Source: Labilithrix sp. (GTDB taxonomy: Bacteria; Myxococcota; Polyangia; Polyangiales; Polyangiaceae). Taken from it: a DNA stretch of 47,483 nt. The notes below the pieces were generated by a model that saw only the letters and a program-made list of their open reading frames with translations, was not told where the DNA came from and searched no databases. The stretch lies in the NCBI GenBank assembly GCA_028287035.1, contig JAQBQL010000172.1, forward strand, positions 1 through 47,483, read 5' to 3'. The position numbers and the translations under genes are program-made. Below, one piece after another: positions 1-6,798 of the stretch (its first letter is position 1; each line of letters begins with the position of its first letter).

Positions 1-468
1 ATCGCATTCGGCGCCGTCGAGCTCGGGAACCAGACCCTCGACAAGCTCGCCGAGTTCCTCGCGCGAAGGCCGTCGGGGCCTCGCCTGCGCGACCTCGCGA
101 AGCCTTCCCTCCGCGCCGGCCCCGACCGCGAGCGCCCGCGCATGGGTGAACGGCGGCTCGAGATCCAGGAGCACCTCGCGGGCCGGCATCCCCGATCGCG
201 CGAGCGCCTCGCCGGTCGCGAGGAGGAGCCGCGCGAACGATGCGGCGTTACCGGCGCTCGCCCACCGCCCCTCGTGGTCGGCGAGCATCGGCCACACCGA
301 CGTGCGCACGCCCGCGCCCTCGAGCGTGCGCACGACCTCGGGCAGGTCCTCGAGCTGCCAGGGCCGCACCGCGAGCACCAGGTCGAACGGGTGACGGCGC
401 AGGAGCCGCAACGTGTCCGCGCGCTCGATCTCCGCGAAGGAGAGCGTCTCGGAGTAGAGGCGGAGCAT
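1..468 (-). CDS. Hypothetical protein, N-terminal part (gene runs off the left edge)
   Basis: The minus strand is open for 156 codons from an ATG at 466-468 to the window edge without a stop. The translation begins MLRLYSETL and continues with alternating hydrophobic strands, for example FDLVLAVRPW, then VRTSVWPML, and later VLLDLEPPF. Strand-helix alternation with an Asp-x-Glu at a strand end resembles a TIM-barrel glycoside hydrolase or polysaccharide deacetylase, but this is only a fold impression. No signal peptide is seen. A TAAGCT hexamer lies 11 bases upstream of the ATG. The gene diverges from the glycosyltransferase gene at 519, with 50 bp between them. Codon pattern and protein-like composition support it strongly as real coding sequence; its function is unknown. 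Confidence 0.7.
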   Translation of the reverse strand, partial: MLRLYSETLSFAEIERADTLRLLRRHPFDLVLAVRPWQLEDLPEVVRTLEGAGVRTSVWPMLADHEGRWASAGNAASFARLLLATGEALARSGMPAREVLLDLEPPFTHARALAVGAGAEGRLREVAQARPRRPSREELGELVEGLVPELDGAECD

Positions 469-479
469 CGCGAAGAGCG

Positions 480-485
480 AGCTTA
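480..485 (-). promoter_or_regulatory. -10-like hexamer TAAGCT
   Basis: On the minus strand TAAGCT ends 11 bases before the ATG at 468. The TANNNT pattern fits; spacing is slightly longer than for most genes here. Confidence 0.35.
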
Positions 486-504
486 CCCGTCGCCGGACCC
501 GGGA

Positions 505-510
505 TACACT
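505..510 (+). promoter_or_regulatory. -10-like hexamer TACACT
   Basis: TACACT ends 8 bases before the ATG at 519. Confidence 0.5.
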
Positions 511-518
511 TCGGTCCG

Positions 519-1595
519 ATGAAGATCCTCTACGGAGTGGTGGGCGAGGGCATGGGCCACGCGATGCGCTCGCGCGTCGTCCTCGAGCACCTGGTCGCGC
601 AGGGTCACGAGGTCGAGATCATGGCGTCGGGGCGCGCGGCGCCGTTCCTCGCCAAGCGCTTCGAGGGCGTCAACGAGATCCACGGGCTGCACATGATCTA
701 CGAGGAGAACCGCGTCCGGCCCGCGAAGACGCTCCTCTCGAACGTGGTCACCGGCGCGGCGGGCGTGCCGAAGAACATCGCCGCGTACTTCGAGCTGATC
801 ACGACGTTCAAGCCGGAGGCGGTGATCAGCGACTTCGAGTCGTGGACGTACCTCTACGGCAAGACGCACCGCCTCCCGATGCTGTCCATCGACAACATGC
901 AGATCATCAACCGGACGAAGCTGCCCGAGGCGATCCTCGAGGGTCACCACGCCGAGTTCCAGCTCACCAAGGCCTTCATCAAGAGCAAGCTGCCCTGGTG
1001 TGACGAGTACTTCATCACGACGTTCTTCCGGCCGCCGGTCCGCAAGGAGCGCACGACGCTGTTCCCGCCCATCCTGCGGCCCGAGATCCTGAGCGCGGCG
1101 CGGCGGCCCGGCGAGCACCTCCTCGTCTACACGACGGGCGAAGGCAACGACGTCCTCGGGAAGGCGCTCGCCGACACCGGCCTCGAGTGCCGGATCTACG
1201 GCATGCGCCGCGGCCTCACGAGCGAGCAGGTCGAGGGCAACCTGCGCTTCCAGCCGTTCAGCGAGGACAAGTTCATCGACGACCTCGCCTCGTGCAAGGC
1301 GGTCATCGCCGGCGGCGGCTTCACCCTGATGGGCGAGGCGGTGTACCTCCACAAGCCGATGCTGGCGGTGCCGCTCGCGCACCAGTTCGAGCAGGTGCTG
1401 AACGCGCGCTACCTCGAGCTCGAGGGCTTCGGCCGGTTCGCGGACAGCCTCGAGGACGCCGGAGCCATCCACGATTTCGTGGCGGCGGTGCCGGCGTGCG
1501 AGGCGAAGCTCGCGAGCTACGAGCAGGACGGCAACCGCGCGCTCACGACCGCCCTCGATGCGTGGCTCGACAAGGCGGCGGCCGGTGTGATCTGA
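519..1595 (+). CDS. MJ1255/VC2487-type glycosyltransferase family protein
   Basis: This 358-residue protein starts MKILYGVVGEGMGHAMRS, the nucleotide-sugar glycosyltransferase (GT-B) N-terminal pattern: a beta strand, a Gly-rich loop and a GH pair. The C-terminal half carries IAGGGFTLMGEAVYLHKPML, the donor-binding Gly-rich loop plus Glu typical of GT28/GT1-like enzymes. Such proteins are usually annotated as MJ1255/VC2487-type glycosyltransferases; the donor and acceptor are unknown, and the protein should be cytosolic or peripheral to the inner membrane. The ATG at 519 was chosen over longer in-frame options because the Rossmann strand begins there and a TACACT hexamer sits 8 bases upstream. 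It appears monocistronic: a GC-rich hairpin follows at 1621-1644. Confidence 0.82.
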   Translation: MKILYGVVGEGMGHAMRSRVVLEHLVAQGHEVEIMASGRAAPFLAKRFEGVNEIHGLHMIYEENRVRPAKTLLSNVVTGAAGVPKNIAAYFELITTFKPEAVISDFESWTYLYGKTHRLPMLSIDNMQIINRTKLPEAILEGHHAEFQLTKAFIKSKLPWCDEYFITTFFRPPVRKERTTLFPPILRPEILSAARRPGEHLLVYTTGEGNDVLGKALADTGLECRIYGMRRGLTSEQVEGNLRFQPFSEDKFIDDLASCKAVIAGGGFTLMGEAVYLHKPMLAVPLAHQFEQVLNARYLELEGFGRFADSLEDAGAIHDFVAAVPACEAKLASYEQDGNRALTTALDAWLDKAAAGVI

Positions 1596-1620
1596 AGCGG
1601 CGCGCGTCGGTCCAGGGTCT

Positions 1621-1644
1621 GCCCCTGACGCCGACGTCGGGGGC
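1621..1644 (+). terminator. GC-rich hairpin after the glycosyltransferase gene
   Basis: The arms GCCCCTGACG and CGTCGGGGGC pair over 10 bp (one G-U) around the loop CCGA, 25 bases after the stop codon at 1595. There is no T-run after it, so it is a weak candidate for an intrinsic terminator. Confidence 0.4.
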
Positions 1645-1648
1645 CTGC

Positions 1649-1654
1649 TAGCCT
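1649..1654 (+). promoter_or_regulatory. -10-like hexamer TAGCCT
   Basis: TAGCCT (context GCTAGCCT) ends 7 bases before the GTG at 1662 and supports that start for the PhnD-like gene. Confidence 0.5.
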
Positions 1655-1661
1655 CGCGGTC

Positions 1662-2549
1662 GTGCTTCCGTCGCGATCACCCGCCGGCCGCCGACCGGAC
1701 GTGCTGGTCTTCGGCTACGCCGCTCATGGGGCCTCGACCCTCGTACGCGAGCGCGTCGCCGAGCTGTCGCGCGCGCTCGGCGAGCTCGCGGGTGCGGAGA
1801 TCGCGGTGTTCGAGGCGACCTCCTACGAGGACCTCGCGCGCGCCATCGTGCGCGGCGACGTCGACTTCGCGTGGCTTCCGCCGCTCGCGTTCATCGCTCT
1901 CGAGCGGCGCCATGCGGTGGTTCCGCTCGTGTCCTCGGAGCGCGGGGGCGACACCGCCTTCTACTCGGCGATCATCGTGCGAGCCGACTCCGGGCTCGTC
2001 GAGACCGACGGCCTCGCCGGGGCCCGCGCCGCCTGGGTCGATCCTTACAGCGCGAGCGGGTACGTGGTCCCGCGCGTGGGCCTCGCCGCCGTCGGGGTCG
2101 ACCCGCGCGTCGCGTTCTCCGAGGAGCGCTTCTACCACTCGCACGAGGCGGTGGTCCGGGCGGTGGTCTCGGGCCGTGCCGACTTCGGGGCCACGTTCGC
2201 CGGCGTGAACGCCGACGCGCTCATCACGCGCGGCTCGTGGCTCGACGTGGAGGGCGCCGACGAGGTGGTCCGGGTGCTCGTGCGGTTCGGCGCCATCCCC
2301 GGGGACGTGGTCGCCGCCACCTCCGACCTCGCCGCCGAGCGGCGCGACGCGCTGACCCGCGGGCTGCTCGCGCTGTCCCGCACGCGACAGCACCGCCGGC
2401 TGCTCACCGACGCGTTCGGCGTCGACGAGTTCCGCCGCTGGGTGAGCGCCGGGTACGACGCGCTCCGCCGGCTCGCCGAGGACGCTTCGAAGCGCGGCCT
2501 GCTCGAGCAGGACGAGGACGACGACCCGGACGACGAGGACGACGACTGA
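1662..2549 (+). CDS. PhnD/SsuA-type substrate-binding domain protein without signal peptide
   Basis: The 295-residue protein has the type II periplasmic-binding fold of phosphate/phosphonate-binding PhnD proteins: an N-terminal strand DVLVFGY, a lobe-1 motif GDVDFAWLPP, the ligand-loop-like VDPYSASGYVVP, and GRADFGATFAGV in lobe 2. PhnD proteins normally act in the periplasm with an ABC permease, but this one has no signal peptide. The GTG start is fixed by a TAGCCT hexamer 7 bases upstream, so a missed leader is unlikely. Residues 282-295 form an almost purely Asp/Glu tail. No PhnC or PhnE homologue is in the window. A cytosolic sensor or regulatory use of the fold is inferred. It converges on the response-regulator gene with a 3 bp gap. 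Confidence 0.8.
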   Translation: MLPSRSPAGRRPDVLVFGYAAHGASTLVRERVAELSRALGELAGAEIAVFEATSYEDLARAIVRGDVDFAWLPPLAFIALERRHAVVPLVSSERGGDTAFYSAIIVRADSGLVETDGLAGARAAWVDPYSASGYVVPRVGLAAVGVDPRVAFSEERFYHSHEAVVRAVVSGRADFGATFAGVNADALITRGSWLDVEGADEVVRVLVRFGAIPGDVVAATSDLAAERRDALTRGLLALSRTRQHRRLLTDAFGVDEFRRWVSAGYDALRRLAEDASKRGLLEQDEDDDPDDEDDD

Positions 2550-2552
2550 CGT

Positions 2553-3410
2553 TCAGCCGGCGCCGAGCTCGTCGGGCTCGCTGCTCGCCGGCGCGGGAGC
2601 GCCGTCCGCGGCATCGCTCGAGGCGAGCCGGTAGCCCACCGCCGGAACGCTGTGGATGATGCGGGGATGCGACGGGTCTTGCTCGATCTTGCGTCGGAGG
2701 CGCGCGACGTACACGCGGAGGTAGTTGAGACGCCCGCGATGGCTCGCGCCCCAGACGCGCGTGAGGAGGTCGTCGTGCTTCAGCGCCAGACCGCCCGCGA
2801 GCATCAGCTCCTCGAGCAGACGGAACTCGAGCCGCGTGAGCGTCACGCGCCGGTCGTCGACCGCGAGCTCGCGTGACTCGACGTCGAGCACGAGATCGCC
2901 GTAGCGCCGCTCCGCCCGCGCCGTCTTGGCCTTCGCGCGGCGGAGAGCAGACCGCACCCGCGCCAGGAGCTCGGCCCGCGCGTAGGGCGGCGGCAGCGCG
3001 TCGTCGGCGCCCGCGTCGAGGGCGCGGACGACACCCGCGTCGCCAGCGAGCGGAGTGAGCACGATGAGCCCGGCCTTCGCCGTGGCGGTGAACTGCTCGA
3101 TCTGGACGTCGCCGTCGTCCGCCGGCGCGTAGACGACCAGGTCCGGCGTGCGCGACGCGAGGGTACCCCGCGCCTCGTCCATGGAGGCGACCGCCTCGAC
3201 CTCGTGGTCCTCGCCCTCGAGCAGCCCGCGGATGCGCGCCCGGAGGGTCGCGTCCGGCGCGACCAGGGTGAGGCGTGCGCGGCCGGCGGCCCTCTGGACG
3301 CGGACTCCCGACTCCGCACCTCCCGGCGAGGCAGACGCAAGAGGAAGGGGCGGCGACGCGAGAGGTGATGCGAGCGTGCTCATGCGGACTACGATGTTCG
3401 CCGCTCGCAT
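2553..3410 (-). CDS. OmpR/KdpE-type response regulator with degenerate receiver domain
   Basis: The 285-residue protein joins a receiver-like domain (about 45-160) to a winged-helix DNA-binding domain (about 168-263). The latter includes LTRLEFRLLEEL and YLRVYVARLRRKIEQDP, closest in style to KdpE. In the receiver, the phosphoacceptor Asp is replaced by Ala95, the switch Lys by Pro141, and the usual acidic pair is reduced to Pro-Asp. Phosphorylation by a histidine kinase is therefore not expected. The distal C-terminus is Ala/Ser/Pro-rich. The ATG at 3410 was chosen because the AT-rich promoter at 3424-3452 would start RNA about 7 bases before it. The ATG at 3383 (nine residues later) is the alternative. 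No kinase gene is adjacent. Confidence 0.85.
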   Translation of the reverse strand: MRAANIVVRMSTLASPLASPPLPLASASPGGAESGVRVQRAAGRARLTLVAPDATLRARIRGLLEGEDHEVEAVASMDEARGTLASRTPDLVVYAPADDGDVQIEQFTATAKAGLIVLTPLAGDAGVVRALDAGADDALPPPYARAELLARVRSALRRAKAKTARAERRYGDLVLDVESRELAVDDRRVTLTRLEFRLLEELMLAGGLALKHDDLLTRVWGASHRGRLNYLRVYVARLRRKIEQDPSHPRIIHSVPAVGYRLASSDAADGAPAPASSEPDELGAG

Positions 3411-3421
3411 TGGCGATCACG

Positions 3422-3439
3422 CATTTAGAATTCGTAATG
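3422..3439. promoter_or_regulatory. AT-rich imperfect palindrome upstream of the response regulator
   Basis: CATT-NN-GAATTC-NN-AATG matches its own reverse complement at 14 of 18 positions. It lies in one of the few AT-rich patches of the window and overlaps the predicted -10 box of the regulator gene. An autoregulatory operator is inferred. Confidence 0.35.
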
Positions 3440-3452
3440 TCTGCTTAATCAA
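3424..3452 (-). promoter_or_regulatory. Candidate sigma-70-like promoter of the KdpE-like regulator
   Basis: On the minus strand TTGATT (3447-3452) and TCTAAA (3424-3429) are separated by exactly 17 bases, in an AT-rich island. The predicted RNA start near 3417 leaves a leader of about 7 bases to the ATG at 3410. Confidence 0.45.
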
Positions 3453-3489
3453 AGGACCTTTTCGGGAGGGGCTGCGAGCCCGCGGGGAC

Positions 3490-3495
3490 TATCGT
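3490..3495 (+). promoter_or_regulatory. -10-like hexamer TATCGT
   Basis: TATCGT ends 13 bases before the ATG at 3509, so a short leader of about 7 bases is predicted for the aldehyde dehydrogenase gene. The evidence is position and sequence only. Confidence 0.3.
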
Positions 3496-3508
3496 GGAAA
3501 GACCCGTC

Positions 3509-5248
3509 ATGTCGTTCGTCCCGCCCCCTCCGCCCGTTTCTCCGACCTCGATCCCCGACCTCGACGCTGCGATCGAGCGTCTCGACCAGAACAAGGATGC
3601 ATGGCTGACGGTCGGGCTTGCCGAGCGCATCGCCCTGCTCGAGCGGGTGGTCACCGCGATCGCCTCCGTCGCCGAGCGGTGGGCCGAGATCGGAGCGCGC
3701 ATCAAGGGTCTCGCACCGGGTGACCCGCTCGCCGGCGAGGAGTGGGTGGCGGGCGTGCTCCCCACGATCCGCAACGCGCGGCTCCTCGCGGATGCGCTGC
3801 GCGCGGGCGGGCAGCCCAGGCCGGTGGCGGTGCGCACCGCGCCGAACGGGCAGGTCGTGGCGCGCGTCCATCCCGCGTCGCTCATGGAGCGGCTGATGTT
3901 CACCGGCGTCACGGTCGACGTGTGGATGCAGAAGGGCCAGACCGCCTCCCAGGGCGCCGCCTATCGCGAGGGCACGAGGCCCGCCGCCGGGAAGATCTGC
4001 GTCGTGCTGGGCGGCGGAAACGTGTCCTCGATCCCGCCGATGGATGCGCTCTACAAGCTCTTCGTCGAGAACGAGGTCGTCCTCCTGAAGATGAACCCCG
4101 TCAACGAGGCGCTCGCCGGCGTGCTGGGCGAGGCGCTCGCGCCGCTCGTCGAGCAGGGCGTGCTCGCCATCGTGACGGGCGGCGCCGACGTCGGCGCGCA
4201 CGCCGCGCAGCATCCGAAGGTCGCGTCCCTGCACGTCACCGGATCCGACCGGACGTACGATGCCATCGTGTGGGGCAGCGACCCCGAGGAGCGGGCCCGT
4301 AACAAGGCAGCCGGCCGGCGCGTCAACGAGCGCAGCTTCAGCGCCGAGCTCGGGTGCGTGACGCCGGTGCTCGTGGTCCCGGGCCCGTGGTCCGACGCCG
4401 ACCTGCGGTTCCAGGCACGGCACGTCGCCTCGATGGTCACGCAGAACGCGAGCTTCAACTGCAACGCGGCGAAGGTCATCGTCACCGCGCGTGGCTGGCT
4501 GCAGCGCGAGGCGTTCCTCACGCTCCTCCACGAGGAGCTCCGCAAGACGCGCGCGCGGAAGGCCTACTACCCCGGCGCCGAGCAGCGGTACCGCGCCTTC
4601 CTCGAGGAGTACCCGGGTGCGCTCGTGCTCGGGACGGAGGAGCCGGAGAGCGTGCCGTGGACGGCGATCCCGGACGTTCCTCCGGACGCCGGCGGCTACG
4701 CGCTCACGAACGAGGCGTTCTGCGGGGTCGTCGCCGAGGTGACGCTCGATCTCGCCGAGCAGACGGGCGGCATCCTCCGCGAACGCGACCACGGCGCTCC
4801 GTCCGTCCCGCGGTTCCTCGAGGAGGCGGTGCGCTTCGCCAACGACCGATGCTGGGGGACGCTCTCGTGCTGCCTGCTCGTCGACCCCTCTTCGCAGCAC
4901 GCCTACGACGCCGAGGTCTCGGGCGCCATCCGCGACCTTCGTTACGGCGGCATCGGCGTGAACGTGTGGCCGGGGCTCGTCTACGGTCTCGTGTCGGCGA
5001 CGTGGGGCGCGTACCCGGGCCACGCGCCCGACGACATCCAGTCCGGCACCGGCGTCGTGCACAACGCCTTCCTCTTCGACCACCCCGAGAAGTCGGTCGT
5101 GAAGGCGCCCTTCCGCATGGCGCCCACCCCGCCCTGGTTCTCGGATCACAAGAACCTGCGGGCGCTCGGGCAGCGGCTCGTCGCCTTCGAGCAGAAGCCC
5201 TCGTGGGGATCCTTCGTGGGCGTCGTGACCGCCGCGCTTCGCGGCTGA
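3509..5248 (+). CDS. Aldehyde dehydrogenase-superfamily protein (acyl-CoA-reductase-like)
   Basis: This is a 579-residue member of the NAD(P)-dependent aldehyde dehydrogenase superfamily. The Rossmann core shows ICVVLGGGNVSS and VVLLKMNPVN; SAELG (near Glu280) matches the family ELGG box; FNCNAAK (near Cys318) holds the predicted catalytic cysteine. It is longer than ordinary aldehyde dehydrogenases (about 480-500), and the LGGGN loop recalls acyl-CoA reductases (LuxC-like), so conversion between a fatty aldehyde or acyl-CoA and its partner is possible. The substrate is not evident. A cytosolic location is likely. The ATG at 3509 is preferred over a GTG at 3494 because GGAAAG lies just upstream. 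It converges on the patatin gene with a 7 bp gap. Confidence 0.82.
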   Translation: MSFVPPPPPVSPTSIPDLDAAIERLDQNKDAWLTVGLAERIALLERVVTAIASVAERWAEIGARIKGLAPGDPLAGEEWVAGVLPTIRNARLLADALRAGGQPRPVAVRTAPNGQVVARVHPASLMERLMFTGVTVDVWMQKGQTASQGAAYREGTRPAAGKICVVLGGGNVSSIPPMDALYKLFVENEVVLLKMNPVNEALAGVLGEALAPLVEQGVLAIVTGGADVGAHAAQHPKVASLHVTGSDRTYDAIVWGSDPEERARNKAAGRRVNERSFSAELGCVTPVLVVPGPWSDADLRFQARHVASMVTQNASFNCNAAKVIVTARGWLQREAFLTLLHEELRKTRARKAYYPGAEQRYRAFLEEYPGALVLGTEEPESVPWTAIPDVPPDAGGYALTNEAFCGVVAEVTLDLAEQTGGILRERDHGAPSVPRFLEEAVRFANDRCWGTLSCCLLVDPSSQHAYDAEVSGAIRDLRYGGIGVNVWPGLVYGLVSATWGAYPGHAPDDIQSGTGVVHNAFLFDHPEKSVVKAPFRMAPTPPWFSDHKNLRALGQRLVAFEQKPSWGSFVGVVTAALRG

Positions 5249-5255
5249 GGCGCGT

Positions 5256-5999
5256 TCAGATCACGACGACGCCGCCCTCGATGGGGCGATCGAGCGCACG
5301 CTCGGTCGCAGCGCGCGCGGCGTGGTACGCGCGCCGCCCCTCGTCCAGGCGGAAGGGCCCGGAGCGCGGCAGATCACCGATGACCAGCGTGACCATTCCG
5401 GGCCTCGTCGGGATGGTCTGCTGGCGCCGCCGCCACGGCGACCGCGATGCGATGTGATGGAAGAGGACGCGCGGCTCGGAGGTCGGCATGCCGAGGAGCC
5501 CCGCCCGATCGAGGATGCCGCCGTCGTAGTAGGGCCGGCCCTCGATCAGCACCGGGTGGAAGAGCAGCGGAACCGCGCACGAGGCCTGGATGGCGAGGCC
5601 GAGGTCGCCGTGGTCGAGCACGCGCGTCGTCCGGGCGCGCACGTCGAACACCGAGACCGCAGCCGGCACGCGGCACCCCGAGAAGAAGCGCTCGGGGAGG
5701 AGCCGCAGCAGCCGCTCGCGGAAGAGGCGCCCCCGCAGCAGGCCGAGACCGGGCGCCGGATCCCAGAAGTCGGGCCGCTCGAGCGCCTCGAGCTCCCGCG
5801 CGAGCACCGGTGCGTCGACGCCGGAAGCCCATGCGCCGCCGACCAGCGCTCCGGCGCTCGAGCCGGTGATGCGACGGGGAAGCGCGCCGCGATCCTCGAG
5901 CACGGTCATGAAGCCGGTGTGCGCGTAGAACGCGAAGAACCCGGACGACATCGCGAGCGAGAACGGGCCCTCGCGGAGCCATTCGCCGAGGGTCTGCAT
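5256..5999 (-). CDS. Patatin-like phospholipase family protein, atypical oxyanion loop
   Basis: The 247-residue protein shows the patatin catalytic dyad. Ser48 lies in TGSSAGALVGG (the GxSxG elbow) and Asp159 in YYDGG (the DG[GA] motif). The usual Gly-rich oxyanion loop before the elbow (GGGxxG) is replaced by MSSGFFAFYAH at about 17-27, keeping only one glycine there. The family hydrolyses acyl chains of phospholipids or other lipids; activity here is inferred and may be altered. No signal peptide is visible, so it is probably cytosolic or membrane-associated. The start at 5999 was chosen because longer in-frame starts would run into the divergent phosphatase gene and TAGAGA lies 7 bases upstream. 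Confidence 0.82.
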   Translation of the reverse strand: MQTLGEWLREGPFSLAMSSGFFAFYAHTGFMTVLEDRGALPRRITGSSAGALVGGAWASGVDAPVLARELEALERPDFWDPAPGLGLLRGRLFRERLLRLLPERFFSGCRVPAAVSVFDVRARTTRVLDHGDLGLAIQASCAVPLLFHPVLIEGRPYYDGGILDRAGLLGMPTSEPRVLFHHIASRSPWRRRQQTIPTRPGMVTLVIGDLPRSGPFRLDEGRRAYHAARAATERALDRPIEGGVVVI

Positions 6000-6006
6000 G
6001 CCGCTT

Positions 6007-6012
6007 TCTCTA
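6007..6012 (-). promoter_or_regulatory. -10-like hexamer TAGAGA
   Basis: On the minus strand TAGAGA ends 7 bases before the patatin ATG. It is a near match to the TANNNT pattern of this window and faces the TATCGT box of the divergent gene. Confidence 0.35.
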
Positions 6013-6033
6013 TCGGGCGCCCGCGGCGGCGGA

Positions 6034-6039
6034 TATCGT
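6034..6039 (+). promoter_or_regulatory. -10-like hexamer TATCGT
   Basis: TATCGT ends 9 bases before the ATG at 6049, predicting an mRNA with almost no leader. Confidence 0.45.
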
Positions 6040-6048
6040 ATTCGTCCC

Positions 6049-6798
6049 ATGGCAAGCCGCACGTTCGCCGTCGGCGACATCCACGGCGACCTCGCCGCGC
6101 TGAAGCGAGCGGTCGCGAAGCTCCCCCCGCTGCAGCCCGACGACACGCTCATCCTCATGGGCGACTACATCGATCGCGGTGACGAGAGCGCGCAGGTCAT
6201 CGACTACGTCCGGAAGGAGCTGCCGAAGATCGTCCCCGGCAAGCTCGTCGCCCTCCGCGGCAACCACGAGGACGGGTGGCTCCGCGTCGCGTCCGGCGGC
6301 TGGCCCGAGTTCGTGATCCCGGTCGCCAACGGCTGCCTCGCCACGCTGCGCTCGTACCGGAACCAGCCGTGCGAGGAGCTCGAGGCGCCGTCGCGCGAGG
6401 AGCTCGCGACGATGCAGAGCGGCGAGTTCTTCCCGGACGACGTCGTCGACTGGATGAACGAGCTCCCCTACTTCTACGAGGACGAGCACGCGATCTACGT
6501 GCATGCCGGCCTCGTCGAGAAGGACGGGCGGTGGCTCCACCCCTCCGAGACCGAGAACCCGACGCAGCTCCTCTGGGTGCGCACGATGCGCTTCTTCCAG
6601 GGCTACCGCGGCAAGCGCGTCGTCTGCGGTCACACCGCGACCGAGAACCTCCCGCCCGAGCTCTCGAGCTTCACGCCCGAGGACCCGCTCGACATGTGGG
6701 TCGGTGAGAACGTCATCGTCATCGACACCGGGTGCGGCAAGGGCGGCTTTCTCACGATCCTCGAGCTGCCCGCCCTCAAGGTCTACGAGTCGCGTTGA
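6049..6798 (+). CDS. PPP-family metallophosphatase (serine/threonine phosphatase-like)
   Basis: The 249-residue protein carries every signature of the PPP phosphoesterase fold: GDIHG at 9-13, GDYIDRG at 38-44, GNHE at 71-74, the metal-binding His of VHAGL, and GHT in VVCGHT. It should bind two divalent metals and hydrolyse phosphoprotein or other phosphoester substrates in the cytosol, like bacterial PrpA/PrpB or the diadenosine-tetraphosphatase ApaH. The exact substrate is not readable. The ATG at 6049 places the first motif at its normal distance, and TATCGT sits 9 bases upstream. The stop codon overlaps the TTG start of the downstream transporter (TTGA), so the two are probably translated together. 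Confidence 0.9.
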   Translation: MASRTFAVGDIHGDLAALKRAVAKLPPLQPDDTLILMGDYIDRGDESAQVIDYVRKELPKIVPGKLVALRGNHEDGWLRVASGGWPEFVIPVANGCLATLRSYRNQPCEELEAPSREELATMQSGEFFPDDVVDWMNELPYFYEDEHAIYVHAGLVEKDGRWLHPSETENPTQLLWVRTMRFFQGYRGKRVVCGHTATENLPPELSSFTPEDPLDMWVGENVIVIDTGCGKGGFLTILELPALKVYESR

